Program-made: the position numbers and the translations under genes | The notes under the pieces: model-generated | Told to the model about the DNA's origin: nothing | Seen by the model: only the letters and a program-made list of their open reading frames with translations | Database searches by the model: none | Shown: piece after piece, positions 16,833 through 26,220 of the stretch | Layout: each line of letters starts with the position of its first letter | How positions within the stretch are numbered: the first letter of the stretch is position 1 | Source: Frigoribacterium sp. JB110 | Lineage (GTDB): Bacteria; Actinomycetota; Actinomycetes; Actinomycetales; Microbacteriaceae | Assembly (NCBI RefSeq): GCF_900163665.1 | Contig: NZ_FUIA01000003.1 | Location: forward strand, 55,508 to 119,507 | DNA length: 64,000 bases | Reading direction: 5' to 3'

Positions 16833-17717
16833 GTGAGTGACGCGCCGTACGCCCAGCTGCTCGAGGACGCTATGGCCGCCGCTCGCAGGCGGGAGATCGA
16901 CGTCTGCGGCACGCGCGCGGCGTACTGGGAGTACGGTCCGGCGGATGCCACGGAGACGATCGTCGCGGTGCACGGCTTCCGCGGCGACCATCACGGTCTC
17001 GAGCCGGTCGTCGCGCACCTGCCCGAGGCGCGGGTGCTCATGCCCGACCTGCCGGGGTTCGGTGCCACGCCGCCGATGGAACGGCACGCGCACGATCTCG
17101 ACGGCTACGCCCGCTTCGTCACCGAGTTCATCCGGTCGGTCGCTCCGGGCGCCACCGTCCTGGGCCACTCCTTCGGCTCGATCATCGTCTCTGCGGCCGT
17201 CGCCGGCGGTCTGAGCACGCCGCAGCTGATCCTGGTCAACCCGATCGGCGCGCCAGCGCTGGAAGGGCCGCGCGGCGTGTTCACCCGACTGGCTGTGCTG
17301 TACTACTGGCTCGGCGCCCGTCTGCCGCGGCGCATCGGCACGTGGCTGCTGCGCACACGCATCGTCGTGCGGGTGATGAGCCTGGCCATGGTGAAATCGC
17401 GGGACAAGCGCATGCGCGCGTTCGTGCACGACCAGCACGATCGCTACTTCTCCGGCTTCAGCGATCGAGACGTGCTGCGCGAGGCGTTCGTCGCCAGCGT
17501 GTCGCACGATGTGACGGAGTACGCCTCGCGCATCGATGTGCCGACCCTGATGATCGCCGCCGATCGCGACGACATCACGCACATCGAGGCGGAGCGCGTG
17601 CTGCGCGATGAGTTCCCTCGCGCGACGCTGGTCGAGCTCAGCGGAGTCGGGCACCTCATCCACTACGAGAAGCCGAGCGAGGCGGCCGACGCCATCCGGT
17701 CGTTCCTGACCGGCTGA
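16833..17717 (+). CDS. Alpha/beta hydrolase
   Basis: A 294-residue alpha/beta-hydrolase fold protein. The oxyanion region is VAVHGFRGDHHGLE, the nucleophile elbow is VLGHSFGSII, the acid is probably in MIAADRDDITH and the catalytic His in GVGHLIHYEKPSEAADAI. A cap of about 80 residues (EGPRGVFTRL to VSHDVTEY) contains hydrophobic and basic helices (LAVLYYWLGARLPRRIGTWLL) that may touch membranes. The substrate cannot be told; esterase or lipid-related activity is plausible. The GTG start is supported by the TAGAGT box six bases upstream. It is a monocistronic gene convergent with the Lrp-type regulator. Confidence 0.85.
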   Translation: MSDAPYAQLLEDAMAAARRREIDVCGTRAAYWEYGPADATETIVAVHGFRGDHHGLEPVVAHLPEARVLMPDLPGFGATPPMERHAHDLDGYARFVTEFIRSVAPGATVLGHSFGSIIVSAAVAGGLSTPQLILVNPIGAPALEGPRGVFTRLAVLYYWLGARLPRRIGTWLLRTRIVVRVMSLAMVKSRDKRMRAFVHDQHDRYFSGFSDRDVLREAFVASVSHDVTEYASRIDVPTLMIAADRDDITHIEAERVLRDEFPRATLVELSGVGHLIHYEKPSEAADAIRSFLTG

Positions 17718-17728
17718 GGCGCGGCCGG

Positions 17729-18202
17729 TCAGTTGTTGCGCTTGGCGAGCCCCATGAGACCGGAGACGCGGTAGGGAACAGCCTCGCTCATCACCAGCGA
17801 CGTCTCGGTGCGGTCGACGCCCTCGATGCTGAGGATGCGCGCATCGACGTCGAACAGGTGACGCGCGTCGCGGCAGGCGACGAAGGTCATCAGATCGGTC
17901 TGCCCGCTCATGCCGTGCGCCTGCACGATCTCCGGGATCCGCGCCATCTCCGTCGTGATCTGCGGCAGCTTCGCCTGGTGCACGCCCACCGCGATGTAGG
18001 CCTCGAGGGGGAAGCCGAGCGCCGCGGTGGAGAGTGAACGCTCGAACGACCGGAACACGCCTGACCCGTCGAGACGGGCCATCCGGGCCTGCACCGTGTT
18101 GCGTGACAGGTGCAGCCGCTCAGCGAGCGAGACCACCGTCGTCCGCGGATCGTCGGCGAGGGCCGCGATGAGTTCGAGGTCGACGTGGTCAAGGGTCGGC
18201 AT
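17729..18202 (-). CDS. Lrp/AsnC-family transcriptional regulator
   Basis: A 157-residue regulator with an N-terminal helix-turn-helix (DDPRTTVVSLAERLHLSRNTVQARMARLDGSGV, split by a turn at about 27-38) and a C-terminal RAM/AsnC effector domain containing VQAHGMSGQTDLMTFVACRD. Family members sense amino acids and form octamers. The C-terminal tail SGLMGLAKRNN is common in actinobacterial homologues. No neighbouring amino-acid gene identifies the target. TATCTT lies six bases before the ATG, so it appears leaderless and may be autoregulated. Confidence 0.88.
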   Translation of the reverse strand: MPTLDHVDLELIAALADDPRTTVVSLAERLHLSRNTVQARMARLDGSGVFRSFERSLSTAALGFPLEAYIAVGVHQAKLPQITTEMARIPEIVQAHGMSGQTDLMTFVACRDARHLFDVDARILSIEGVDRTETSLVMSEAVPYRVSGLMGLAKRNN

Positions 18203-18208
18203 GCTGAA

Positions 18209-18214
18209 AAGATA
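18209..18214 (-). promoter_or_regulatory. -10 box of the Lrp-type gene, leaderless type
   Basis: TATCTT on the minus strand, six bases before the ATG at 18202, in an AT-richer patch. Confidence 0.45.
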
Positions 18215-18315
18215 TCAGCGTGGCGCTGTCGATTTCGTGCAGGATGCTCAGTCGTTATGCGTTCGAGTGCGCGTGCATCGAAGAACGGCGTTTCACCGAG
18301 GGCAGAATGTGGAAA

Positions 18316-18891
18316 TCACTGCTCCGCCGTGGGCGAGAGCTCCTCGACGAACCGGATGTCGTCGCCGTCGACTTCGAAGATCCACGCCGAACCGTTGAGG
18401 ACGCGCTGATGGTCGCGTGACGGGAAGTCGCTGCTCGGCAGGTCCCGCAGCAGGCGGCCGATCACCCCGCCGTGCGTCGCTGCGGCGGTCCGGTCGTCAG
18501 GGAACCGGGTCGCGAGGTCGATCATGGCGCGACGGGTGCGGGCGACGACCTCGGGCTCGGCTTCGGCATCCGGCACCCCGTGGGGGTACAGCAGCGGCAG
18601 GTCCTCACCCGGCACGCCCTCCGCCGACCCGTACGCGCGCTCGACGAGATCGGGAATCCGCTCATCCGGGCCCGTCAGGCCCAGCTGGTCCGCGATGAGC
18701 TGCGCCGTTTCGACGGCCCGCCCCAGCGTGCTGGAGACGACCTTGCTGAAGCCGCGGCCGGAGAGCCTGCGGCCGGCGTCGCGCGCCTGGTCCCGACCGG
18801 TGTCGTTGAGCGGAATGTCGGATGACCCCTGGATGCGCCCCGCGAGGTTCCAATCGGTCTGGCCATGTCGAACGAGCGCAATCGTGGTCAC
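18316..18891 (-). CDS. Histidine phosphatase family protein
   Basis: A 191-residue member of the phosphoglycerate-mutase-like histidine phosphatases. The catalytic motif LVRHGQTDWN (about 6-15) carries the phosphorylated His, with the second His in AAATHGGVIGRLL. SSTLGRAVETAQLI is the conserved Arg-containing segment. The length and lack of the glycerate-specific insert suggest a broad-specificity phosphatase rather than glycolytic mutase. The start is GTG at 18891, six bases after TAGGGT on the minus strand. Confidence 0.9.
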   Translation of the reverse strand: MTTIALVRHGQTDWNLAGRIQGSSDIPLNDTGRDQARDAGRRLSGRGFSKVVSSTLGRAVETAQLIADQLGLTGPDERIPDLVERAYGSAEGVPGEDLPLLYPHGVPDAEAEPEVVARTRRAMIDLATRFPDDRTAAATHGGVIGRLLRDLPSSDFPSRDHQRVLNGSAWIFEVDGDDIRFVEELSPTAEQ

Positions 18892-18897
18892 CAGCCC

Positions 18898-18903
18898 ACC
18901 CTA
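18898..18903 (-). promoter_or_regulatory. -10 box of the histidine phosphatase gene, leaderless type
   Basis: TAGGGT on the minus strand, six bases before the GTG at 18891. Confidence 0.5.
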
Positions 18904-18951
18904 ATCGCTGCGGCCCGTGCCTCGGCTGGGACGACCTGCCGGTCGGCGGAG

Positions 18952-19797
18952 CTAGGGCAGCAGCGGCGGGAGCTCCTCGGCCAGCCGCATGAGGACCTCG
19001 CTGGTGCCGGCATCGATCTTCACGGTTGCGCGTCGGTCCCCGCGTGTTTCGCCGCGGTTGACGATCACGATCGGCTGCTGCCGGCGCCTGGCGCGCTCGA
19101 TGATGCGCTGACCGGAGTTGACCACGAGCGATGAGCCGGCCACGAGGAGCGCATCGGCGCCCGCGACCAGCTGCTCGGCGAGGCGGAAGCGGTCGGCGGG
19201 GATGAACTCGCCGAAGAACACCACGTCGGGCTTGAGCATGCCGCCGCACACGGTGCAGTCGGGCACGACGAACCCGTCCGTCGTCTCGGGCAGGACGTCG
19301 CCGTCCGGGCCGAGCGCCACGTTCTCCGGCACGGCGATCCACGGGTTGTCCGCCTCGATCCGCGCAGCGACGTCACGCCGGTCGTACACCTGCCCGCAGT
19401 CGAGACACAGCACGCGGCGCATCGTGCCGTGCATCTCGACGACGCGGGTGCTGTCGGCGCGCAGGTGCAGGCCGTCGACGTTCTGGGTGATCACGCCGGT
19501 GACGACGCCCGCCCGCTCCAGACGCGCGATCGCGAGGTGACCGGTGTTCGGCTCCGTCGAGGTGAACGAGCGCCAGCCGAGGTGCGAGCCGATCCAGTAT
19601 CGGCGACGTGCGCCTTCGTCGGCTGCGAAGGTCTGCCACTTCATCGGTGTGCGCGTGGGAGCACCCTGGCCGCGGTAGTCGGGGATGCCGGAGTCGGTCG
19701 AGACCCCGGCGCCGGTCAGCACCACGATCCTGCGCCCTGCCAGCACGTCGACCGCTCCGGCGACGAGGTCGTCCGGTGCCTGGGGGAGGGAGCTCAC
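18952..19797 (-). CDS. Sir2-family NAD-dependent protein deacylase
   Basis: A 281-residue sirtuin. The NAD loop is VVLTGAGVSTDSGIPDYRG (about 29-47), the nicotinamide pocket is TQNVDGLH, the catalytic His is in VVEMHGTMRR, and four zinc ligands occur as CLDCG and CTVCGG. SSLVVNSGQR and VNRGETRGD form the rest of the NAD site. It should remove acyl groups from protein lysines in the cytoplasm. About 30 N-terminal residues precede the core, close to the family norm. The GTG start at 19797 follows TAGGAT by six bases. The gene diverges from the RNA methyltransferase gene. Confidence 0.92.
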   Translation of the reverse strand: MSSLPQAPDDLVAGAVDVLAGRRIVVLTGAGVSTDSGIPDYRGQGAPTRTPMKWQTFAADEGARRRYWIGSHLGWRSFTSTEPNTGHLAIARLERAGVVTGVITQNVDGLHLRADSTRVVEMHGTMRRVLCLDCGQVYDRRDVAARIEADNPWIAVPENVALGPDGDVLPETTDGFVVPDCTVCGGMLKPDVVFFGEFIPADRFRLAEQLVAGADALLVAGSSLVVNSGQRIIERARRRQQPIVIVNRGETRGDRRATVKIDAGTSEVLMRLAEELPPLLP

Positions 19798-19803
19798 CCA
19801 TCG

Positions 19804-19809
19804 ATCCTA
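19804..19809 (-). promoter_or_regulatory. -10 box of the sirtuin gene, leaderless type
   Basis: TAGGAT on the minus strand, six bases before the GTG at 19797. Confidence 0.5.
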
Positions 19810-19861
19810 CGACCGCTCCGACGTGCACGGACGCTGGGGAGGGCACACGATGTCGGCGGCA

Positions 19862-19867
19862 TAGTCT
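19862..19867 (+). promoter_or_regulatory. -10 box of the RNA methyltransferase gene, leaderless type
   Basis: TAGTCT, seven bases before the ATG at 19875. Confidence 0.5.
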
Positions 19868-19874
19868 TGAGGCG

Positions 19875-20738
19875 ATGAACATCCAGCGCGTGCACGAAGA
19901 CAGCGAGCTGCTCGCCGACTACCGCAGTCTCACGGATGTCGCACTGCGTCGCAGGCTCGAGCCGGAGCACGGCCTCTACATGGCGGAGTCGGCGAAGGTG
20001 CTCGCGCGCGCCCTTTCAGCCGGTCACTCGCCGCGCTCGGTGATGACCGCCGAGAAGTGGCTCACCGATGTCGAGCGCATCCTGGGCGAGCACGCCCTCG
20101 ACGAGGTGCCGGTGTATGTCGTGCCGGATGACGTGGCGGAGCGCGTGACCGGATACACCGTGCATCGCGGCATGCTCGCCGCCATGAACCGGCCGGCGGA
20201 TCGCCCGGTCGCCGAGCTGCTCGCCGACGCCACCGAACGCACCGGATCGGCGGGCCAGGGTGACGGGGAACCGCGCGGTGCCAGGATCGTGATCCTCGAG
20301 GATTTGGTCGACCACACCAACGTCGGCGCGGTGTTCCGGTCGGCCGCGGCGCTCGGTGTGGACGCGGTGCTGGTGACGCCGCGGTGCGCCGATCCGCTCT
20401 ACCGGCGCAGCGTGCGCGTCTCGATGGGCACGGTCTTCCAGGTGCCGTGGACGAGGATCGACGACTGGCCGGGAGGCCTCCAAGAGCTCAAGGACGCCGG
20501 CTGCGTCGTGGCGGGGATGACGCTGGGGGAAGGCGCGATCTCGCTGGACGAGCTCGTCGCTGAGGACCACGAGAACCTGGCGCTCGTGTTCGGCAGCGAG
20601 GGGCACGGCATCACCCCTCGCACGGACAGGGCGCTCGACCGGCGCGTGACGATCCCGATGATGGGCGGCGTCGACTCGCTCAACGTCGCGGCAGCCTCGG
20701 CAGTGGCGTTCTACGCGACACGCGTTCGGGGCTCGTAG
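19875..20738 (+). CDS. TrmH/SpoU-family RNA methyltransferase
   Basis: A 287-residue SPOUT methyltransferase, probably 2'-O-methylating tRNA or rRNA with S-adenosylmethionine. The three knot motifs are present: VILEDLVDHTNVGAVFRSA (motif 1, with the catalytic Arg), LALVFGSEGHGITP (motif 2) and IPMMGGVDSLNVAAASAVAF (motif 3). The N-terminal 100 residues form the substrate-binding domain with GLYMAESAKVLARAL. The specific target base cannot be told. ATG at 19875 is chosen because a leaderless promoter precedes it and the conserved domain starts at once. Confidence 0.9.
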   Translation: MNIQRVHEDSELLADYRSLTDVALRRRLEPEHGLYMAESAKVLARALSAGHSPRSVMTAEKWLTDVERILGEHALDEVPVYVVPDDVAERVTGYTVHRGMLAAMNRPADRPVAELLADATERTGSAGQGDGEPRGARIVILEDLVDHTNVGAVFRSAAALGVDAVLVTPRCADPLYRRSVRVSMGTVFQVPWTRIDDWPGGLQELKDAGCVVAGMTLGEGAISLDELVAEDHENLALVFGSEGHGITPRTDRALDRRVTIPMMGGVDSLNVAAASAVAFYATRVRGS

Positions 20739-20754
20739 CGCCCGTGGCGGGCGC

Positions 20755-21594
20755 TCAGGCGTTGTCGTCAGGGCGGCGCATCGGGGTCGGGTCGGGGCGC
20801 TTCGAGGTGCGTCCGTCGCCGGACGACTCGTGGTGCAGCCGCCGGAGCACCCACGGCACGAAGTACTCCCGGGCCCACACCAGGTCGTCCTTGCGGGCGT
20901 CCCGCCAGCTTCTGCCCGGTGCGTGCTCGGGTTGCATCGGCTGCAGTTCGTTCGGCACGTTCAGCGCGCGCAGCGCCATCCTCGCCACCTCGTGGTGGCC
21001 GAGGGCGTTCATGTGCAGACGGTCCGGCGACCAGAACCCGGGAGCCTGAATCGACTTCAGCGCCCACATATCGGCGACGATCGCGTCGTACTCCTCAGCG
21101 ACGGCGCGCATGTTCTCGTTGTAGATCGCGATCTTGCCCCGCAGCGGTCGGAACACCGGATTCCAGCCCACGTCGAACCCGGTGAACACCACGAGGGCCG
21201 CTCCGGCGCTCGAAAGTTTGCGCACCTGTTCTGCGAAGATGTCGGCGATCGCGTCGGGATCCGTCCCAGGGCGCAGCACGTCGTTCCCGCCCGCGCAGAA
21301 AGTGATCAGGTCGGGTCGGAGCTCCAGTGCGTGGTCGACCTGGTCGGCGGCGATCTGCCGAATGAGCTTGCCGCGGACGGCGAGATTCGCGTAGGCGAAG
21401 TCATCGGTCTGCGCCGCGAGAACCTCCGCGACTCGATCTGCCCAGCCGCGGTGGCCTGGCTCCTCGCTGCCCGAAGAGGGCAGCGGATCTCCGATGCCCT
21501 CAGTGAACGAATCACCGACAGCCACGAAGCGCCGCCACGGATGCGGATCGGCGTGGGGAGCGTACGGGGTGCGCGGTCGCTCATCGTCGTCCAT
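20755..21594 (-). CDS. SGNH/GDSL hydrolase
   Basis: A 279-residue hydrolase of the SGNH superfamily without signal peptide. Block I is FVAVGDSFTEGIGD (about 24-37, nucleophile Ser), block II Gly lies near KLIRQIAADQ, block III is FCAGGNDVLRPG (Asn), and the catalytic Asp/His are in WSPDRLHMNALGH. It likely hydrolyses an acyl ester; the substrate is unknown. The C-terminal 50 residues are charged and proline-rich. TAGTCT lies seven bases before the ATG. Confidence 0.88.
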   Translation of the reverse strand: MDDDERPRTPYAPHADPHPWRRFVAVGDSFTEGIGDPLPSSGSEEPGHRGWADRVAEVLAAQTDDFAYANLAVRGKLIRQIAADQVDHALELRPDLITFCAGGNDVLRPGTDPDAIADIFAEQVRKLSSAGAALVVFTGFDVGWNPVFRPLRGKIAIYNENMRAVAEEYDAIVADMWALKSIQAPGFWSPDRLHMNALGHHEVARMALRALNVPNELQPMQPEHAPGRSWRDARKDDLVWAREYFVPWVLRRLHHESSGDGRTSKRPDPTPMRRPDDNA

Positions 21595-21601
21595 GTCGTC
21601 C

Positions 21602-21607
21602 AGACTA
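21602..21607 (-). promoter_or_regulatory. -10 box of the SGNH hydrolase gene, leaderless type
   Basis: TAGTCT on the minus strand, seven bases before the ATG at 21594. Confidence 0.5.
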
Positions 21608-21634
21608 CGAGCTCAGAGGCTGTTGCAGTCGGCG

Positions 21635-22678
21635 TCAGGCTCCGCGGTCGAGAATGCCGACGTCTTCGAGGCGCATGGCGAGCCCCGCACCGTCGTCCTC
21701 CGTGACCCACGGAACCTCGCTCGCCTCGTGATCATCGACCACAGTGCGCCCACCGGCGAGCACCGCCTGGGCGGGGGAGAGGCGCCGGATCGCGACCCCG
21801 GCCACAGATGAGGAATGCTCCGTTGTGAAGTTCGTGTAGATCTCGTCGTCGTGCTGACCGTCATCGCCGATGAGCAGCCACCGGATGTCGGGGAACTCTT
21901 CGGCAAGGCGGTGCAGATTGGTGCGCTTGTGATCGCGGCCGCTCCTGAACCACCTGTCGTGGGTCGGACCCCAGTCGGTGAGCAGCATGGCGCCGGCCGG
22001 GAACAGGTGCCGCTCCATGAACCGCGTCAGCGTCGGTGCGACGTTCCACGCACCGGTGGACAGATAGATGACCGGCGCTCCCTGATGCGTACGCGCCAGT
22101 CGCTCGAGCAGCACCGCCATGCCCGGCACGGGTTGGCGCGCATGCTCGTGGCGCACGAACGAGTTCCACGCCGCGAGGAAGGGTCGCGGCAGAGCCGTGA
22201 CCATGACGGTGTCGTCGACGTCGCTGACGATGCCGAAGCGCACATCCGGGTCGACGATGAATACGCGCGCCTCGACCTCGTCGCCGTTCTCGACGGAGAG
22301 TCGGACGGTCTGCCATCCGGGCTCGAGCTCCGCTTCGATGCGCACGTCGACGACGCCGCCTCGATCCGCCGCCATCGGATGGGCGCGGCCGTTCACCGTG
22401 ACGGTGACGGGCGCGTAGCCCACAGGGATTCCGAGGAACGAGCGCCACCCTCTCGCCGTCGGCGTCTCGCCGCGACGGCTGCGCCGCTTGGTGGTCGGCG
22501 GCAGGATCAGCACCCTGCCGAGCACGCGCACCCAGCCGCTGCCGCCGTAGCCCGCGAACGGCACCAGGGTGGGGCGCAGACCGGCGCGACGTGCGCGGCG
22601 CTCGCGCCACCCGTGGATGCGGGCCTCCAGCCGCGCAACCAGCCGCGGGCGGTCCTTCTTGGGGCGTCTGCGGCTCAC
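21635..22678 (-). CDS. App1 family (DUF2183) protein
   Basis: A 347-residue protein with an N-terminal basic region (residues 1-45), a beta-rich middle and a C-terminal HAD-like App1 catalytic domain. The domain has GIVSDVDDTVMVTALPR (DxDxT nucleophile), VIYLSTGAWNVAPTL, GRDHKRTNLHRLAEEFP and LIGDDGQHDDEIY. In yeast the App1 domain is a phosphatidate phosphatase, so a role on phospholipid or another phosphoester at the membrane is likely. The GTG start overlaps the stop of the upstream DedA gene by four bases, coupling a phosphatase to a lipid transporter-like protein. Confidence 0.88.
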   Translation of the reverse strand: MSRRRPKKDRPRLVARLEARIHGWRERRARRAGLRPTLVPFAGYGGSGWVRVLGRVLILPPTTKRRSRRGETPTARGWRSFLGIPVGYAPVTVTVNGRAHPMAADRGGVVDVRIEAELEPGWQTVRLSVENGDEVEARVFIVDPDVRFGIVSDVDDTVMVTALPRPFLAAWNSFVRHEHARQPVPGMAVLLERLARTHQGAPVIYLSTGAWNVAPTLTRFMERHLFPAGAMLLTDWGPTHDRWFRSGRDHKRTNLHRLAEEFPDIRWLLIGDDGQHDDEIYTNFTTEHSSSVAGVAIRRLSPAQAVLAGGRTVVDDHEASEVPWVTEDDGAGLAMRLEDVGILDRGA

Positions 22679-23436
22679 GCGCTGCCCTCGTCTCGGCGAT
22701 GGTCGCTCATCGAGGAGCTCTGCTCGTCATCTGCTTCGATGCGCTCTGACGCGCCGTCGGTCGTGGCCTCATCCGGAGTCTCTTCCATATGGCGCAGTTC
22801 TGCGCGCTGCAGCAGGTGCTTGACGCCCCAGACGATCAGGAGGAACGCCAGCATGATGCCGACGAAGATGTAACCGACCCAGTGGGCGTTGCTGCCGAGC
22901 TGTTCGCCGAGCTCGCGGTACGTGCCGGCGGCACCGGCGGCGATGCCGATGTACAGACCGGACCAGAGCACGCAGGCCGGAAGCGTCCACGCGATGAAGC
23001 GTCGATAGCCGTAGCCGGACATGCCCACCGTGAGCGGGACGAGGGAATGCATCACCGGCAGGAAGCGGGAGAGGAAGATCGCGATCCCGCCTCGGCGGCG
23101 CAGGTAGTTCTCGGCGCGCTGCCAGTTCTTCTCGCCGATCCACCTGCCCATGCGCGAGGCGCGCAGGTGCGGGCCGACCCAGCGGCCGATCACGAAGCCG
23201 AGGGATTCTCCGGCGATCGCGCCCGCCACGACGCACACGCCGAGAATGATGCCGCCGGAGACGGTGGTGACGCCCGTCGCGGTCACGAGCACGACGGTGT
23301 CGCCCGGCACGATGAGGCCGATCAGAACGCTCGTCTCGAGTGCGATCGCCACGGTCGCGATGAGCACGCGCAACCACGGATCAACCCCGGCGACAGAGTC
23401 GAGAATCCAGTCGAGTGCGTCGTTCAGCCAGCCCAC
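22675..23436 (-). CDS. DedA family membrane protein
   Basis: A 253-residue integral membrane protein of the DedA/VTT superfamily. Conserved parts are ETSVLIGLIVPGDTVVLVTATGV, FVIGRWVGP, FLSRFLPVMHSLVPLTVGMSG (the re-entrant Arg-containing loop) and WTLPACVLWSGLYIGIAAGA. Relatives scramble or flip phospholipids and support membrane potential and drug tolerance. The last 50 residues are acidic and cytoplasmic. The GTG at 23436 follows TAGGCT by seven bases. The overlap with the App1 gene suggests a joint lipid function. Confidence 0.9.
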   Translation of the reverse strand: MGWLNDALDWILDSVAGVDPWLRVLIATVAIALETSVLIGLIVPGDTVVLVTATGVTTVSGGIILGVCVVAGAIAGESLGFVIGRWVGPHLRASRMGRWIGEKNWQRAENYLRRRGGIAIFLSRFLPVMHSLVPLTVGMSGYGYRRFIAWTLPACVLWSGLYIGIAAGAAGTYRELGEQLGSNAHWVGYIFVGIMLAFLLIVWGVKHLLQRAELRHMEETPDEATTDGASERIEADDEQSSSMSDHRRDEGSA

Positions 23437-23443
23437 GATCCCC

Positions 23444-23449
23444 AGCCTA
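23444..23449 (-). promoter_or_regulatory. -10 box of the DedA gene, leaderless type
   Basis: TAGGCT on the minus strand, seven bases before the GTG at 23436. Confidence 0.5.
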
Positions 23450-23524
23450 CGGGCACGAGAGACCTGGGCCACATCCGGAATCCGCCAGCCCGCGGCCGCT
23501 GGAGTAACCTGGGGTATCTGTGCC

Positions 23525-23554
23525 GGGTGAAGCCGGCGCGCCGTCCCCTCACCC
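23525..23554 (+). promoter_or_regulatory. Possible leader hairpin before leuS
   Basis: GGGTGA at 23525-23530 and TCACCC at 23549-23554 can pair directly before the first possible leuS ATG. A TAACCT box near 23505 could be the -10. No leucine-codon leader peptide or T-box is seen. The hairpin may hide the start region. Confidence 0.3.
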
Positions 23555-26119
23555 ATGTCGATTGGCCTATTCGCAGTGTCGCACGAGACATCCCCTGAGC
23601 AAGACAGCACCATGCACGCCATCGAGGCGAAGTGGCAGGCCCGCTGGGCCGAGAACGATACGTTCCGCGCCGGCGACGAAGGCGATCTGCGGCCGCGGAA
23701 GTACGTGCTGGCGATGTTCCCGTACCCGTCGGGCGACCTGCACATGGGGCACGCGGAGAACTACCTCTACAGCGACATCGTCGCCCGGTTCTGGCGCCAT
23801 CGCGGCTACAACGTACTGCATCCGATCGGGTGGGACTCCTTCGGACTGCCTGCCGAGAACGCGGCCATCAAGCGTGGGGCGGACCCCCGCGAGTGGACGT
23901 ACGAGAACATCGAGCAGCAGGTCACGAGCATGCACGCCTACGGCGTCTCGTTCGACTGGTCGCGCCGGCTGCACACATCCGACCCCGACTACTACCAGTG
24001 GAACCAGTGGCTGTTCCAGCAGATGTACGAGCGCGATCTGGCGTACCGCAGTCAGAGCCCGGTCAACTGGTGTCCCAACGACCAGACGGTGCTCGCGAAC
24101 GAGCAGGTCGTCGACGGCGCGTGCGAGCGCTGCGGGGCCATCGTCGAGAAGAAGAAGCTGACCCAGTGGTACTTCAAGATCACCGACTACGCCGACCGAC
24201 TGCTCGATGACCTGAACCAGCTCGAGGGAGCATGGCCGAGCAAGGTGCTGCAGATGCAGCGCAACTGGATCGGCCGGTCGATCGGCGCCGACGTCGACTT
24301 CGCCATCGAAGGCCGCGAGGAGCGGGTCACCGTCTTCACCACTCGGCCCGACACCCTGTACGGTGCGACGTTCATGGTCGTCGCACCTGATTCGGATCTC
24401 GCCGCGGAACTGGTGGACGGCGCATCGGACGAGGCGAAGGCGCGCTTCGCCGAGTATCTCGATGCCACCCAGACGCAGACCGATATCGAGCGCCAGGCCA
24501 CCGACAGGGAGAAGACGGGCGTCTTCCTCGAGAGGTATGCGACCAATCCGGTCAACGGCGAACGGCTGCCGATCTGGTCGGCCGACTACGTGCTCGCCGA
24601 CTACGGTCACGGCGCCGTGATGGCCGTTCCCGCCCATGACCAGCGCGACCTCGACTTCGCGCTGAAGTTCGACCTGCCTGTGCGCGTCGTGGTCGACACG
24701 AACGCTCCGATCACCGGCGCGATCCCCGTGGTCGACGCCGACGCCGAGATGGCGGACGCCGACCAGATCGATCCCGTCGTCACGGGGGAGGCGCTCGCAG
24801 GCGACGGCCGGATGATCAACTCCGGTCCACTCGACGGCATGTCGAAGCGCAATGCGATCGCGCACGTCATCGAACTGCTCGAGCAGAAGGGCACGGGGCG
24901 CGCGGCCAAGCAGTACCGTCTGCGCGACTGGCTGATCTCGCGCCAGCGGTTCTGGGGCACGCCGATCCCGATGGTGCACACCTCCGATGGTCGCGTCGAG
25001 CCGGTCCCCGCCGATCAGCTGCCCGTGAAGCTGCCGGAGGCGCGTGACATCGACCTGAGGCCGAAGGGCTCATCGCCCTTGGGCGCGGCGACCGGATGGG
25101 TCGAGACCACGGACCCGGTGACGGGGGAAGCCGCACTGCGCGACCCCGACACCATGGACACCTTCGTCGACAGCTCCTGGTACTACATGCGGTTCCTCTC
25201 GCCAGGCAGCACATCCGGTCCGTTCCGGCCGGAGGACGCGCAGCGGTGGGCGCCGGTCGACACCTACATCGGCGGAGTCGAGCACGCGATCCTGCACCTG
25301 CTCTACGCGCGCTTCATCACCAAGGTGCTGCACGACATGGGGCTCGTCGACTTCAGTGAGCCGTTCTCGAGCCTGATCAACCAGGGCATGGTGATCCTGA
25401 ACGGCGCGAAGATGTCGAAGTCGAAGGGCAACCTCGTCCTGTTCAGCGAGGAGCTCGAGAAGCACGGTGCGGATGCCCTGCGCGTCGCCCTCGCGTTCGC
25501 GGGGCCCGTCGAGGACGACAAGGACTGGAAGGACGTCTCCACCACCGGCGCGCAGAAGTTCCTGTCCCGCGCGCTGCGCGTCGCTGAGCAGGTGACCAGC
25601 GCCGTCGGCGTCGATTTCGCCGGCGGCGACCAGACGCTGCGCAGGGCGACGCACCACGTGCTCGAAGATGCGACGAGCCTTGTGGAGCAGACCAAGTACA
25701 ACGTGCTCGTCGCGCGGCTGATGGAGCTCGTCAACGCCGCCCGCAAGACGATCGACGCCGGCGCCGGTTCCGGCGATCCCGCTGTGCGGGAAGCGGCGGA
25801 GACGGTCGCGATGATGCTCGACCTGTTCGCCCCGCACACGGCGGAGGAGATGTGGGAGCACCTCGGCCACGAGGCATCGGTGTCGCAGGCGCAGTGGCGA
25901 AGGTCCGACCCGACGCTGCTCGTCGAGGACCAGATCACGGTGGTCGTGCAGATCGACGGCAAGGTGCGAGCCAAGCTCGACGTCGCGGCGAGCATCTCCA
26001 GCGATGAGCTGGAGCAGCTTGCGCGCGATGATGAGCGCGTGCAGCGGTCCCTCGGCGATCGCGAGATCACGAAGGCGATCGTGCGACTGCCGAAGATCGT
26101 GAGCTTCTCGACGAAGTAG
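23555..26119 (+). CDS. leuS: Leucyl-tRNA synthetase
   Basis: An 854-residue class I aminoacyl-tRNA synthetase joining leucine to tRNA-Leu. The HIGH motif is [15 protein letters not shown], the zinc-like domain has CERCGAI, the CP1 editing domain spans about 220-410 ([19 protein letters not shown]), and the class I KMSKS signature is [10 protein letters not shown] (about 618). The C-terminal anticodon-binding and tRNA-recognition domains are complete. The start is uncertain: ATG 23555 is given, but GTG 23576 (MSHETSPEQ) and ATG 23612 are alternatives and none has a clear ribosome binding site. It is monocistronic, followed by the competence genes. Confidence 0.97.
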   Translation: MSIGLFAVSHETSPEQDSTMHAIEAKWQARWAENDTFRAGDEGDLRPRKYVLAMFPYPSGDLHMGHAENYLYSDIVARFWRHRGYNVLHPIGWDSFGLPAENAAIKRGADPREWTYENIEQQVTSMHAYGVSFDWSRRLHTSDPDYYQWNQWLFQQMYERDLAYRSQSPVNWCPNDQTVLANEQVVDGACERCGAIVEKKKLTQWYFKITDYADRLLDDLNQLEGAWPSKVLQMQRNWIGRSIGADVDFAIEGREERVTVFTTRPDTLYGATFMVVAPDSDLAAELVDGASDEAKARFAEYLDATQTQTDIERQATDREKTGVFLERYATNPVNGERLPIWSADYVLADYGHGAVMAVPAHDQRDLDFALKFDLPVRVVVDTNAPITGAIPVVDADAEMADADQIDPVVTGEALAGDGRMINSGPLDGMSKRNAIAHVIELLEQKGTGRAAKQYRLRDWLISRQRFWGTPIPMVHTSDGRVEPVPADQLPVKLPEARDIDLRPKGSSPLGAATGWVETTDPVTGEAALRDPDTMDTFVDSSWYYMRFLSPGSTSGPFRPEDAQRWAPVDTYIGGVEHAILHLLYARFITKVLHDMGLVDFSEPFSSLINQGMVILNGAKMSKSKGNLVLFSEELEKHGADALRVALAFAGPVEDDKDWKDVSTTGAQKFLSRALRVAEQVTSAVGVDFAGGDQTLRRATHHVLEDATSLVEQTKYNVLVARLMELVNAARKTIDAGAGSGDPAVREAAETVAMMLDLFAPHTAEEMWEHLGHEASVSQAQWRRSDPTLLVEDQITVVVQIDGKVRAKLDVAASISSDELEQLARDDERVQRSLGDREITKAIVRLPKIVSFSTK

Positions 26120-26208
26120 CAGCTGCGCCGCTTCCCTCACAGGGGCGGATTCAGCTCGGTCCGGCGGATCGGGCTGTGAGCAACCCGGTTCGGGGCGTTC
26201 GCTCCTCG

Positions 26209-26214
26209 TAGCGT
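26209..26214 (+). promoter_or_regulatory. -10 box of comEA, leaderless type
   Basis: TAGCGT, six bases before the ATG at 26221. Confidence 0.5.
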
Positions 26215-26220
26215 CGGGCT

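Noticed and set aside
22789..23598. Plus-strand frame over the DedA gene reaching into leuS
   Set aside because: Its translation is Asp/His/Arg-rich shadow sequence of DedA; DedA has strong membrane motifs and a promoter.
23505..23612. Leucine attenuator or T-box before leuS
   Set aside because: There is no leucine-rich leader frame, no T-box sequence and no terminator/antiterminator pair, only a short 6-bp stem.
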